This document shows, one piece after another, positions 33,441-42,704 of a stretch of 64,000 bases of DNA. Position 1 is the stretch's first letter. Every line of letters starts with the position of its first letter. The position numbers were made by a program, and so were the translations under genes. The stretch lies in contig SVMW01000008.1 in the NCBI GenBank assembly GCA_015067215.1, positions 1 to 64,000 of the forward strand, written 5' to 3'. The notes beneath the pieces were generated by a model. That model was not told the origin of the DNA and ran no database searches. It saw only the letters and a program-made list of their open reading frames with translations. Source of the stretch: Oscillospiraceae bacterium (GTDB lineage Bacteria > Bacillota > Clostridia > Oscillospirales > Ruminococcaceae).

Positions 33441-33475
33441 AGGTATCAGCCTTAAAGGGCTTGATACCTTTTTGT
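33441..33475 (+). terminator. Terminator of spoVM
   Basis: AGGTATCAGCC / GGCTTGATACCT followed by TTTTG. Confidence 0.92.
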
Positions 33476-33584
33476 TTTAATGGTAAAATATTAAGATGAA
33501 ATTATTATATATAAATGTAACAGCGGCTTTGCCATTGTGAATTTTAATAATAAAAAACAAATTATCAAACAGGAGAATTATTTT

Positions 33585-35375
33585 ATGGAAACAATGGGTA
33601 ATTTGAGAAGAACCCACTACTCCGTTGCTTTGAGCGAAAAAAATGTAGGCGAACAAGTAACAGTAGCAGGTTATGTTGCAAAGGTTAGAGACCTTGGCGC
33701 AGTTGTGTTCTGTGATGTACGTGACACACAGGGCGTAGTACAGCTTAACTTTGGTGATGATTGCGACGCACAGACTCTGGAAAAAGCAAAAATGCTCCGT
33801 ACAGAATTTGTTGTTATGGCTAAAGGTGAAGTTGTTCTCAGAGAAAAAGCTAATCCAAACATCCCTACAGGTATGATTGAAATTAAAGTTGGCGAGCTTA
33901 AAATTCTCTCCAAAGCAGAAACAACACCATTTGAAATCAAAGACGATATCAACGTTAAAGACGAACTTAAACTTAAATACCGCTACCTTGACCTCAGAAG
34001 AAGCAAAATGCATGAAGGTCTTGTAGTGCGTCACAAAGTTGTTCGTGCTGTGCGTGAATACTTTGACAGAAACGACTTTATTGAAATTGAAACACCTGTG
34101 CTTATGAAATCCACACCGGAAGGTGCACGTGACTACGTTGTACCAAGCCGTGTACAGCCTGGTAAATTCTTTGCTCTGCCACAGTCTCCACAGATTTACA
34201 AACAGCTTCTCATGCTTTCCGGTTACGACAGATATGTTCAGATTGCACGCTGCTTCCGTGACGAAGACCTTCGTGCGGACCGTCAGCCTGAATTTACACA
34301 GATTGACGTTGAAATGGCATACGTTGACGAAATCGATGTTCAGACAATGAACGAAGGCATGGTTAAACATGTATTCAAAGAAATTCTTGGTGTTGATGTT
34401 CAGACACCATTCCCAAGAATGCCATACGAAGAAGCAATGAACCGTTACGGTGTGGACAAACCTGACACACGTTTCGGCCTTGAACTTGTTGACCTTACAG
34501 AATGTGTAAAAGATGCTGAATTTGTAGTGTTCAAATCTGCAATTGAAGGTGGCGGTTCTGTTCGTTGTATCAACGCAAAAGGTCTTGCAGACAAGCTTAC
34601 AAGAAAAGAAATTGACAAACTTGTTGAAGTTGTAAAAACATACGGCGCAAAAGGCCTTGCTTATACAAGACTTACAGCAGATGCTGAAACATCCAGCTAT
34701 GAAAAATTCCTTACACCTGAACAGGTTGAAGCAGTAAGAGCAAAAGCAGAAGCAGAAAAAGGCGACGTTATCCTTGTTGTTGCTTCTGACGATATGGATG
34801 TTGTATATGCATCTCTTGGTGCACTCCGTCTGCATATTGCAAAGAAATTTGAACTGTTCAACCCAGACCAGTTCAACTTCCTGTGGGTTACAAACTTCCC
34901 ACTGTTTGAATATGACAAGGAAGAACAGCGTTTTGTTGCAAAACACCATCCATTCACAATGCCAAAAGAAGAAGATATCCCATATATCGACACAGACCCT
35001 GGCAGATGTTGTGCAAAAGCATACGATATGGTTCTTAACGGTGTTGAACTTGGCGGCGGCTCCATCCGTATCACAAATCCGGAACTTCAGCACAAAATGT
35101 TCAAAACACTTGGTTTCACTGAAGAACGCATCAGCGAAAACTTCGGCTTCCTTGTAGAAGCATACAAATACGGTGCACCACCACACGGCGGTATGGCTTA
35201 CGGCCTTGACAGACTTTGCATGCTTATGGCTCACAAGGATTCTATCCGCGATGTTATCGCATTCCCTAAAGTACAGAACTCCGGTGAAATTATGTCCGGC
35301 TGTCCTGACTATATTGAACCAAAACAGATGGACGAACTTTACATCGCTTCAACTGTGGAAGAAACAGAAGGATAA
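33585..35375 (+). CDS. aspS: Aspartyl-tRNA synthetase
   Basis: Charges tRNA-Asp. 596 residues, bacterial type with a GAD insertion domain. Order: OB-fold anticodon domain (about 1-110), class II core with FIEIETPVLMKSTPEGARDY (motif 1 region, about 151-170), motif 2 FRDEDLRADRQPEFTQIDVE, the GAD domain (about 290-410), and motif 3 GMAYGLDRLCML. The ATG at 33585 is chosen for the AGGAG 9 nt upstream; a GTG at 33537 would add 16 residues without homology. Single gene with terminator. Confidence 0.98.
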   Translation: METMGNLRRTHYSVALSEKNVGEQVTVAGYVAKVRDLGAVVFCDVRDTQGVVQLNFGDDCDAQTLEKAKMLRTEFVVMAKGEVVLREKANPNIPTGMIEIKVGELKILSKAETTPFEIKDDINVKDELKLKYRYLDLRRSKMHEGLVVRHKVVRAVREYFDRNDFIEIETPVLMKSTPEGARDYVVPSRVQPGKFFALPQSPQIYKQLLMLSGYDRYVQIARCFRDEDLRADRQPEFTQIDVEMAYVDEIDVQTMNEGMVKHVFKEILGVDVQTPFPRMPYEEAMNRYGVDKPDTRFGLELVDLTECVKDAEFVVFKSAIEGGGSVRCINAKGLADKLTRKEIDKLVEVVKTYGAKGLAYTRLTADAETSSYEKFLTPEQVEAVRAKAEAEKGDVILVVASDDMDVVYASLGALRLHIAKKFELFNPDQFNFLWVTNFPLFEYDKEEQRFVAKHHPFTMPKEEDIPYIDTDPGRCCAKAYDMVLNGVELGGGSIRITNPELQHKMFKTLGFTEERISENFGFLVEAYKYGAPPHGGMAYGLDRLCMLMAHKDSIRDVIAFPKVQNSGEIMSGCPDYIEPKQMDELYIASTVEETEG

Positions 35376-35378
35376 TTT

Positions 35379-35407
35379 TAAAGGCAGGGTGATAACCCTG
35401 CCTTTTC
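35379..35407 (+). terminator. Terminator of aspS
   Basis: AAAGGCAGGG / CCCTGCCTTTT. Confidence 0.92.
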
Positions 35408-35455
35408 TGTATAAAAACATTTCTGTTTTTCAAATTGATATCATTAATTTAATAA

Positions 35456-35542
35456 AAAATGTCATTCTGAGGCGTTTATGCCTAAGAATCTCTCGGGTTG
35501 ATGCGACAAGGAGATTCTCAGCTAAGCTCAGAATGACATTTT
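35456..35542. repeat. Palindromic multibranch repeat (GTCATTCTGAG type)
   Basis: An 87-nt element with perfect 16-nt ends: AAAATGTCATTCTGAG (35456-35471) and CTCAGAATGACATTTT (35527-35542). Inside is AGAATCTC / GAGATTCT (35485-35492 with 35511-35518), flanked by two very small hairpins. It resembles a palindromic intergenic motif seen in many unrelated bacterial genomes. No ORF. Confidence 0.85.
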
Positions 35543-35624
35543 GGTTTATTGTATTAAGTTGATGTTTTTACTTTATCTTAACAGCATTGGGTTGAATATC
35601 AGAGGTGTTTTGATAATTAATATG

Positions 35625-36533
35625 CTATTTTTTTACCACAGGCAGCCACACTTCAGCATAGCGGGAGCTGTTTGTCACCGCGTCACCTTCCTTGTAGTAC
35701 CAGTGGTATACAGCAACTTCCGGTCGCTGGTCAAGCTCGTATCCGCTTTCAGGAAGCCATACAGTTGCAGCCTGCTGTCGCAGTTTTTCAATCACCATTG
35801 AAGGCCATTCGCAGTTTTCGGTACGGCATACAAGATAATTCCCTGCAGGCAGGTTTATTCTTTCAAAGCGTTTTGCATCTTCACCAAGAACTTCTTCCAG
35901 GTTGTCGGTGTCTTCCTTGTTGATGTGGTAAGCAATGTAAAAATCATAGCCTTCATCATTAATGTTATTCACGATGTTGTAATGCATTTCGCCGTCATTT
36001 GCCATACCCGTCAGAATAAACTGATTTACACGGGTAGAGCAGTAAAAATCGTTTTCCTGCTGGTTTCGTCTGTCATCATCCGGTGTGCCTGCAAATCTGC
36101 GTTTAAAGCCTACCAGAGTCTGTTCGGGTTTGTTTTCAATTTTGTAACTCATAAAATTGCCACCTTTCATTGAAATATCTATGACAAGGCGGGAGCAATG
36201 TTTCAGTTTGCTTTTGTTGTTTTTTGCCTGTGAAGGCAGAAAACCGTGAAAACGCTGGAATGCCTTTGCAAAACTGTCCGGACTTTCATAACCATATTTG
36301 AGAGCCACATCTATTATTTTTACATCTCCGCCGGCAAGCTCGTCGCCGGCAAGGGAAAGTCGTCGGTTGCGAATATATTCACCCACTGTAAATCCGCACA
36401 GAATACTGAAAACCCTTTGGAAATGCCAGGATGAAGAAAAGCTATGCGCAGCAATGTTGTTGTAATCCAAATTTTCTGTGATATGCTCTTCAATATAGTT
36501 TATTGCGTTTTGCATTCCTGTTATCCAGTTCAT
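35625..36533 (-). CDS. AraC-family regulator with GyrI-like effector domain
   Basis: Transcription activator of 302 residues of the Rob/SoxS-like type. Two AraC helix-turn-helix motifs (about 1-108; IIDVALKYGYESPDSFAKAFQRFHG) are joined to a GyrI-like small-molecule-binding domain (about 125-302; AVYHWYYKEG and EVWLPVVKK at the end). Such regulators respond to hydrophobic compounds and control efflux genes; no target is evident next to it. The ATG at 36533 is chosen because AAGGAGG is 7 nt upstream; the ATG six bases earlier is too close. Confidence 0.9.
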   Translation of the reverse strand: MNWITGMQNAINYIEEHITENLDYNNIAAHSFSSSWHFQRVFSILCGFTVGEYIRNRRLSLAGDELAGGDVKIIDVALKYGYESPDSFAKAFQRFHGFLPSQAKNNKSKLKHCSRLVIDISMKGGNFMSYKIENKPEQTLVGFKRRFAGTPDDDRRNQQENDFYCSTRVNQFILTGMANDGEMHYNIVNNINDEGYDFYIAYHINKEDTDNLEEVLGEDAKRFERINLPAGNYLVCRTENCEWPSMVIEKLRQQAATVWLPESGYELDQRPEVAVYHWYYKEGDAVTNSSRYAEVWLPVVKK

Positions 36534-36646
36534 ATTCATTCCTCCTTGTCTGTCTGTATTCTATCAGGAATAAAAAGTTTTTTCCCGACATAATGTGCTT
36601 TCCAAGGTCGTATTCACAGCTCAAATAACAATTGTATTTTAATCCG

Positions 36647-38197
36647 TTACCATCGCACAGGCACCGCAACGCTGTAATATTCAAAGTCGGTTATATTGAA
36701 TATACCGGGCTCAAATATGTCTGTGTTGCTGCGGTCTACAATATAAACAGCATCTTCGGCTGCATTAATGGTTTCGGGCAGGTAAAAATGATACTTGTCA
36801 TAGCTGCGTACAAATTCAAAAGCTTGTTTCTGATTTAATTTTTCGGCAGTATCAATATATGTGTGAGGGTCACCCTGAGTATAAAAAAGGGTAAGCATAT
36901 ACGGCTGATTTATGTTTGTGCCTATATAAATCTTTTCACTTTCAGCTTCTTCGGCAAGCTCCAGTGCATTTTCGTAGGAATGAAAGAAATGACGGGAAAC
37001 TGTCTTGGAGTGTACGGTAAAATATTCTCTGCAGAACAAACCAAACAGAAAAACACAACAGATTGCAGCTGCATATTTAAAATATCTGCTGCATCTGCAA
37101 AAAGAGGCAAGGGTGATTGAAATGTAATATGCCACAGGTATAAATACAATGTTTACCCTGTTCACATTGACATCGGTAACCATAACAACAAGCAGTGCAC
37201 ACACAAGCCACCAGTGCATTACAAAGCTGTGTTCCTTTCTGTAAAAAAAGCTGAGCAGAACACCGATAAAAACAAGCGGCACAAAAACGATATAACATAT
37301 ACCGTAGTTTTTAAACCCGTTCCAGCTTAATCCGTCACCCTGATTTATAAGAATACGGAAAAACGCTTTCAGGTTGTCTGCACAGCCTGCCAAAAAACTT
37401 TCGCCTGTGCCTGTAACGGCAGAAAACCGCTGCTGATACATTTTTGGAATGGTAAAACCTAAAAATGTCATCTGCTCAAGGTCGGTTATATTTATAACAA
37501 CAAACAGTATTACAGGCAGTACAGTCACAAACAAAAGCAAAGCGGAAAATATAAAATGCTTTGTGGAAATTTTCTTTTTTGCAAGCATATAAAGCCATAT
37601 ACCGCCTGCAAAAAACGGCATAAAGAGATACGCTGTGCCGTAACTGTAGCAGGCAAGGCCAAGCACAGCTGCAGCAGCATAAAGATATGCAGGTTTTTCT
37701 TTTTTCAGGTACAGCATTATCAGCAGACAGCCAAGCAGAACCATGTCGGGAAATATATTGCTTTCAAGTGCCCAGCGGCTTTTCATAATATGCCATGGAT
37801 AAATTGCAAAAAACAGTGTACTTACAAGTGCTGTGTGTTCGTCCCACAAAGTTTTTATAAGTTTATAAAAAACAGCAACCGAAGCACAGCCTGTTATTGC
37901 CATAGGCAGGCGTATTGTAAAAACATTAAGCCCGAAAACAGCAACAAAAGGCATGCAAAGCCAGCTGTAAAAAATGTTCTGTCCGCTGCCCCAGCTAAGC
38001 AGATGCACAGGGTTGGTTATGCCGTTGCGGTCGATGCCGTAATACAGAAGTGAAAAGGCTTCGTAACCGCTGGAGGCTTCGTCCTGATTAAGTCCGCCGG
38101 GGAAAACTCCAAGCCCGTAAAGACGCACAGCAAAACCGACAGCAAATATAATAATCAATGCAAACTGATGTTTTGAAATTTTAAATTTATCTTTCAT
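36647..38197 (-). CDS. GT39/ArnT-like membrane glycosyltransferase
   Basis: Multispanning membrane protein of 516 residues with about eleven helices. The first periplasmic loop has the GT-C acidic motif NQDEASSGYE (about 38-47), typical of PMT/ArnT-type transferases that use polyprenyl-phosphate sugars; the C-terminal part is a soluble domain. Acceptor and sugar are unknown (cell-wall polymers or proteins). No undecaprenyl-phosphate sugar synthase is adjacent. The ATG at 38197 follows GGAG by 7 nt; a TTG directly before it is less likely. Confidence 0.8.
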   Translation of the reverse strand: MKDKFKISKHQFALIIIFAVGFAVRLYGLGVFPGGLNQDEASSGYEAFSLLYYGIDRNGITNPVHLLSWGSGQNIFYSWLCMPFVAVFGLNVFTIRLPMAITGCASVAVFYKLIKTLWDEHTALVSTLFFAIYPWHIMKSRWALESNIFPDMVLLGCLLIMLYLKKEKPAYLYAAAAVLGLACYSYGTAYLFMPFFAGGIWLYMLAKKKISTKHFIFSALLLFVTVLPVILFVVINITDLEQMTFLGFTIPKMYQQRFSAVTGTGESFLAGCADNLKAFFRILINQGDGLSWNGFKNYGICYIVFVPLVFIGVLLSFFYRKEHSFVMHWWLVCALLVVMVTDVNVNRVNIVFIPVAYYISITLASFCRCSRYFKYAAAICCVFLFGLFCREYFTVHSKTVSRHFFHSYENALELAEEAESEKIYIGTNINQPYMLTLFYTQGDPHTYIDTAEKLNQKQAFEFVRSYDKYHFYLPETINAAEDAVYIVDRSNTDIFEPGIFNITDFEYYSVAVPVRW

Positions 38198-38259
38198 CAA
38201 TAATCTCCATAAAGTCGGATATATGAAAAATTATATATCATAAGCACAGTTAAAACAAT

Positions 38260-38294
38260 AAAAAATGTTCAGGATAATTCCTGAACATTTTTTC
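38260..38294. terminator. Terminator after ppa
   Basis: AAAAAATGTTCAGGA / TCCTGAACATTTTTT, T-rich on both strands. It ends the DUF1003-ppa unit on the minus strand. Confidence 0.92.
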
Positions 38295-38314
38295 ATAATA
38301 TTGATTCTGTTATA

Positions 38315-38848
38315 TTATTTACAGTATTTTTCAATGTAATTTTCGCGGCATTTATTGATGATATCCTTTGCGGACTGTGCATCCATCGTGTCGTTTACAA
38401 CAGTTTCCTTAGCTTCAAGGCTTTTGTAAACGGTAAAGAAATGTCCCATTTCATCAGCTACATGTTTTGGAAGCTCACTGAGTTCCTGATATTCGTTGTA
38501 GGTTGGGTCATCAAAAGGTACTGCAATAATTTTTTCGTCAAGCTTGCCGCCATCAAGCATTGTGATAACGCCTATAGGGTGACATCTTACAAGACTCATA
38601 GGGCGTATTGTTTCGCTGCAGAGAACAAGCACATCCAGCGGGTCACCGTCATCAGCGTATGTGCGGGGGATAAAACCATAGTTTGCAGGATAATGAGTTG
38701 ATGTGTGGAGAATACGGTCCAGAATAATAAAACCGGTTTCTTTGTCCAGTTCATATTTGTTTTTTGACCCTTTTTCAATTTCTATAACAGCAATAAAATC
38801 GTCTGCATTTATTCTGCCGGGTTTAATATCATGCCATATATTTCCCAT
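38315..38848 (-). CDS. ppa: Inorganic pyrophosphatase, family I
   Basis: Soluble Mg2+-dependent PPase that hydrolyses pyrophosphate. 177 residues from the ATG at 38848, with the family motifs KYELDKETG, YPANYGFIPRTYADDGDPLDVLVL (the DxDPxD metal site) and a C-terminal helix. The start is chosen for AAAGGAG 9 nt upstream and because the family begins near MGNIWHDI. An ATG at 38896 with a weaker GAGGG site would add 16 residues and cannot be excluded. It directly follows the DUF1003 gene. Confidence 0.93.
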   Translation of the reverse strand: MGNIWHDIKPGRINADDFIAVIEIEKGSKNKYELDKETGFIILDRILHTSTHYPANYGFIPRTYADDGDPLDVLVLCSETIRPMSLVRCHPIGVITMLDGGKLDEKIIAVPFDDPTYNEYQELSELPKHVADEMGHFFTVYKSLEAKETVVNDTMDAQSAKDIINKCRENYIEKYCK

Positions 38849-38899
38849 AGGTATTGTCTCCTTTGCATTGTGGATTTCTTTTTCATTATGATACATTAT

Positions 38900-39412
38900 T
38901 TAACCCTCTTTTTCAATATGAGTCACACACTTTTCAGCTTTATCAATCTGCTGTTGCTGAACGGCAATTATTTTATCCAGTTTATAATGTATATCCTCAA
39001 TTATAATTTCAGTTTTCAGTCCTGTTTTGTAATCACTTTCGGAACGGCGGCGGTCTTTTTCTTCCTGCCTGTTCTGACTCATCATAATCAGAGGCGCCTG
39101 TACTGAAGCAATGCAGGACAGTATAAGGTTTAAAAGAATAAAAGGATATGGGTCAAAAGGTGCGGACAGAAAATAAAGGTTCAGCACAATCCATCCTATA
39201 AGAAATATGCAGAAAGAAATTATAAACAGCCAGCTGCCTGCAAACTTTGCCAGACTGTCCGCAGCTTTGTCGCCGAAAGGAAGATTTTCATCCCGGTCGG
39301 CAATGAAAAAATCTTCTTCAAGCAAAGCGTGTATAAGCTGTTCATCATCAATATTTTCATCAGTAACTTTTATAATCTTTTTTGCAAGTGCAGTTTTGAG
39401 TTTTCGTGACAT
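38900..39412 (-). CDS. DUF1003 membrane protein
   Basis: Protein of 170 residues. A soluble N-terminal part (about 1-52) is followed by two transmembrane helices (about 57-75 and 85-105, containing FDPYPFILLNLILS, the DUF1003 hallmark) and a charged coiled-coil tail (SQNRQEEKDRRRSESDY onward). Function unknown. The ATG at 39412 follows GGGAG by 6 nt; an upstream start at 39454 lacks a site. It is upstream of ppa on the same strand. Confidence 0.85.
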   Translation of the reverse strand: MSRKLKTALAKKIIKVTDENIDDEQLIHALLEEDFFIADRDENLPFGDKAADSLAKFAGSWLFIISFCIFLIGWIVLNLYFLSAPFDPYPFILLNLILSCIASVQAPLIMMSQNRQEEKDRRRSESDYKTGLKTEIIIEDIHYKLDKIIAVQQQQIDKAEKCVTHIEKEG

Positions 39413-39450
39413 TGTTTTCTCCCGTTTTTTATTTATTATTGCCATACAGG

Positions 39451-39480
39451 ACATATTTTATTGTGAAAGAAATATATATT
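39451..39480 (+). promoter_or_regulatory. Candidate sigma-E promoter of the SPOCS-spoIVA operon
   Basis: ACATATT (39451-39457) resembles the sigma-E -35 (KMATATT); TATATATT (39473-39480), 15 nt later, partly matches CATACAnT. Sigma-E control of spoIVA is established in Bacillus; the match here is moderate. Confidence 0.35.
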
Positions 39481-39519
39481 TACTGGGCAAACTTTTTCCC
39501 GATAGGAAAGGAGATAAAT

Positions 39520-41031
39520 ATGTCAACAAAGATTTTTTATGACAACATGCTGACAACTGCAAAACTTGCGGAACTGTCTGCAGAGCATTCTGTGGAAACA
39601 GAAATTCTGCTTGCGGACTATGACCAGCCTGTTTTCAAAATTGTAAAAAGCACAATGGAACATTCAATTACACAGAAATATATAACAAAAAATAAACTGG
39701 TGACAGAAGGTTTTATAAGGCTGTCGGTTTACTATCAGCCACCTGAAGGAGAAAAACTTTCCGTTGCCACACAGCGCATACCGTTCCAGAAACAGTTTGA
39801 ACTGCCATTGGAAAATGCTGATGTCAGCTTTATAAATGTGTACGGAAATTGTCAGTACATCAATGCACGCCCCCAGAATCCTACCAGAATTGATATAAGA
39901 GGGGCATATATGTTTACAGTAAAAGTGTGCGGGCAAAGTCCTGTAAAAGCAGTTTCGGCAGCAAAAGGGAATGCTGTGTGCTGCAACAGCAGGGAAGTTG
40001 CGTCATTCTATCTTTCAGGACAGAACATCCGGCAGTTCACAATAGAAGACGAACTGGACATAGACTCTCAGCAGATAAAAATAATCCGCATACATACCTG
40101 TACACCAACCCCTGCAGTTACAACCTATCAGGGCAAGCTGACCAGCAAAGGTGAGGTTGTGGCAGATATATACTACACGCTGTCTGACAGCAGAGAGGTA
40201 AAAAAATATTCCCACACATTTTTGTACAATCAGATTATAGATGTTTCCGAAGTAAAGGAAAACCATGTTGCATATACCGATGTTTCGGTTACAAATGTTT
40301 CTGTTTCATATGATGCTGACAGCAAAAAATATCTGGCAGGGGTAACTGTCCAGCTTGATGCAGTGTCTTTTGCAAAACAGGAAATCATTGCGGTTACCGA
40401 TGCTTTTTCCTGTTGTTTTGATTATCGCAGCACAGAAAAACAGGTTTTGACCGATAAAAACATATATCAGGTGGACAAAACACTGCCATTCAAATTTACA
40501 GCGGATACAGGCAGAGACAGCACGGTATGTCATATTATTTTTGACATAAGTCCTGTCAGAAGCTATTACGAAATAAATAAAACTGCGGTAAAGGCAAAAG
40601 TCAGTGCCAATATAATCACCCTCAATTCACAGAATGAATACGAATGCAGTGAATACAGCGAAGATATTATGCTTTCCTGGCTGGAAAACTGCGGAAGAAA
40701 TGATGAAATACTTGTAAAACTTACAGCGGGAGATTCATCTTTTGTGCAGTCGGGAGACAAGGTTCAGGTTAATGTAAACCTTTATGCACAGGGGTTTGTT
40801 ATCGAAAAAGAACAGCTTACTCTGTTGGAAAGTTTTGAGGAGGACACCGATAATCCCTGCAGTGATGACAACGGAAACCTGACGGTATACTATGCACAAA
40901 AAGGAGAACAGGTGTTTGATATAGCAAAACAGCACCGTGCACAGCCACAGCATATTATGGATGAAAACGAGCTGCAAAATGATATTTTAATGGCAGATCA
41001 GATGATTTTCATACCTGCTTTTGAACAGTAA
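39520..41031 (+). CDS. SPOCS (DUF3794) and LysM spore protein
   Basis: Protein of 503 residues. Repeated beta-rich SPOCS/DUF3794 regions (about 25-130, 165-270, 290-400) are followed by a C-terminal LysM-like domain (about 455-500; TVYYAQKGEQVFDIAKQHR and ENELQNDILMADQMIFIP). In Clostridia such proteins are found in spore coat or cortex. The ATG at 39520 follows AAAGGAG by 6 nt. Only 11 nt separate it from spoIVA, so they form a sporulation operon. Binding to peptidoglycan through LysM is inferred. Confidence 0.85.
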   Translation: MSTKIFYDNMLTTAKLAELSAEHSVETEILLADYDQPVFKIVKSTMEHSITQKYITKNKLVTEGFIRLSVYYQPPEGEKLSVATQRIPFQKQFELPLENADVSFINVYGNCQYINARPQNPTRIDIRGAYMFTVKVCGQSPVKAVSAAKGNAVCCNSREVASFYLSGQNIRQFTIEDELDIDSQQIKIIRIHTCTPTPAVTTYQGKLTSKGEVVADIYYTLSDSREVKKYSHTFLYNQIIDVSEVKENHVAYTDVSVTNVSVSYDADSKKYLAGVTVQLDAVSFAKQEIIAVTDAFSCCFDYRSTEKQVLTDKNIYQVDKTLPFKFTADTGRDSTVCHIIFDISPVRSYYEINKTAVKAKVSANIITLNSQNEYECSEYSEDIMLSWLENCGRNDEILVKLTAGDSSFVQSGDKVQVNVNLYAQGFVIEKEQLTLLESFEEDTDNPCSDDNGNLTVYYAQKGEQVFDIAKQHRAQPQHIMDENELQNDILMADQMIFIPAFEQ

Positions 41032-41042
41032 GGAGGGTTTGC

Positions 41043-42512
41043 ATGAACATTTATGATGACATAAGGCAAAGAACACAGGGGTCGGTATTTATTGGTGTTG
41101 TGGGTGCGGTACGCACAGGCAAAAGCACCTTTATTAAAAAGTTTATGGAAGCTCTTGTCATACCTAACATTCAGGATGCTGACCGCAGAGTGAGGACTAT
41201 TGATGAACTTCCACAGTCTGCAGCAGGCAGAACAATAATGACTACTCAGCCTAATTTTATTCCTGAACAGGGGGTGGAAATAACCATCAATGACAACCAC
41301 AGCCTGAGAGTAAGGCTGGTGGACTGTGTGGGATATATGATAAAAGGTGCACAGGGTGACACTGAAAACGGAAAACCCCGCATGGTGAAAACCCCTTGGT
41401 TTAAACAGGAAATCCCATTTGAAAAAGCAGCGGAGATAGGTACATATAAGGTTATAAGTGAACATTCCACTATAGGTATAATGGTAACCTGTGACGGAAC
41501 TATAAGTGATATACCAAGGGAAAATTATGTAAACGCTGAAGAAACTGTAGTGGCACAGCTTAAAAAAATCGGCAAACCTTTTGTTATTGTGATTAACAGT
41601 GCAGAGCCTGACAGTTCTGCGGCAAAACAGCTTAAAGCACAGTTGCAGGCAAAACACGGTGTGGCAGCGGTGCTTGTAAACTGCCTTGAACTGACAAAGG
41701 AAAAAGCGGAAGAAATTTTATCCCTTGCTTTAAAAGAATTTCCGGTAAAAGAAATTAAACTGTCGCTGCCTAAATGGATTGCAATGCAGGACAATGGCTT
41801 TGAGTTTAAAAGAAAAATAAAAGAAGATATCAAACAGGCTTTGTCAGAAGTGAAAAAAATCAGCGGCATGGAAACTGCGGTACATAAGCTGTCACAAAGC
41901 GAAAATGTGCTGTCGGCACAGCTTGCAGGTGTGGATTTCGGCACAGGAACAGCAAGGATAAACATAGATGTGGACAAAAACATCTACTATGATACGCTGG
42001 AAGCAATGACAGGGGAAAATGTACGGGATGAATGGGCGCTTATGAAACTTATAGGGCGTCTGTGCACAGCAAACGAAAAATATTCAAGGCTTGCACCTGC
42101 ACTCAGTGAAGTGGAACGTACAGGATACGGAATTGTTATGCCATCCATTGAACAGCTGCACCTTGAAGAACCCGAAATTGTCCGTCAGGGGCAAAAATTC
42201 GGTGTGCGGCTTAAGGCAAGTGCACCGTCACTGCACATTCTTAAGGCGGATATCCACACCGAAGTCAGCCCTATTGTGGGCAGCGAAGCAAACAGTGAAG
42301 AGCTGGTAAACGGTATGCTGAAAAACTTTGAAAATGCACCGCTGGATATCTGGCAGTCAAACATTTTCGGCAATTCACTGCAGAACCTTGTAACACAGGG
42401 GCTTAACACAAAGCTGCTGAATGTGCCGCAGGAAGCACGCGGCAAACTGCAGGAAACTATCCAGCAGGTTATCAATGAAGGCTGTCAGGGGCTTATCTGT
42501 GTGATACTTTAG
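41043..42512 (+). CDS. spoIVA: Stage IV sporulation protein A
   Basis: Cytoskeletal ATPase that polymerises around the forespore as the base of the spore coat, anchored by SpoVM. 489 residues: NTPase domain with Walker A GVVGAVRTGKSTF (18-30), VDCVGYMIKGAQG (about 97-109), a middle domain (about 240-400) and the conserved C-terminal domain (LQETIQQVINEGCQGLICVIL). The length fits the family. It is the second gene of the SPOCS-spoIVA operon. Its presence shows a sporulation pathway in this genome. Confidence 0.98.
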   Translation: MNIYDDIRQRTQGSVFIGVVGAVRTGKSTFIKKFMEALVIPNIQDADRRVRTIDELPQSAAGRTIMTTQPNFIPEQGVEITINDNHSLRVRLVDCVGYMIKGAQGDTENGKPRMVKTPWFKQEIPFEKAAEIGTYKVISEHSTIGIMVTCDGTISDIPRENYVNAEETVVAQLKKIGKPFVIVINSAEPDSSAAKQLKAQLQAKHGVAAVLVNCLELTKEKAEEILSLALKEFPVKEIKLSLPKWIAMQDNGFEFKRKIKEDIKQALSEVKKISGMETAVHKLSQSENVLSAQLAGVDFGTGTARINIDVDKNIYYDTLEAMTGENVRDEWALMKLIGRLCTANEKYSRLAPALSEVERTGYGIVMPSIEQLHLEEPEIVRQGQKFGVRLKASAPSLHILKADIHTEVSPIVGSEANSEELVNGMLKNFENAPLDIWQSNIFGNSLQNLVTQGLNTKLLNVPQEARGKLQETIQQVINEGCQGLICVIL

Positions 42513-42541
42513 TTGCAAAACAGATGGATGTGTGATATATT
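42513..42541 (+). promoter_or_regulatory. Extended -10 promoter of the ABC-F leader
   Basis: TTGCAA (42513-42518), 17 nt, TATATT (42536-42541) preceded by TGA. It starts right after the spoIVA stop codon and would give a leader of about 210 nt. Confidence 0.7.
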
Positions 42542-42572
42542 TAAGACAGTTAAATATGAATGGAGTGAAAAG

Positions 42573-42581
42573 ATGAGATAG
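42573..42581 (+). CDS. Two-codon leader ORF (Met-Arg-stop)
   Basis: ATG AGA TAG with GGAGTG (42562-42567) at ideal spacing (7 nt after GGAG). Its stop codon touches the first regulatory strand at 42582. It is proposed as the sensing uORF of the ABC-F attenuator; translation is inferred from the ribosome site. Confidence 0.55.
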   Translation: MR

Positions 42582-42704
42582 TTTCTTGCACTAAAAATCA
42601 ACTGCAAATGTAAGTCCGGGTCATTCAGGATGGCTGGCTTTGCTGCGGTTAAAAAGCAAGAAAATATCCCGCTCTGTATAAATTAAAAAAGGCATATTAT
42701 ATTT

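Noticed and set aside
33477-35234. A 585-codon open frame on the minus strand
   Set aside because: It lies antisense to aspS. The translation is rich in Cys, Phe and His with no domain, as expected for the mirror of an AT-skewed coding gene.
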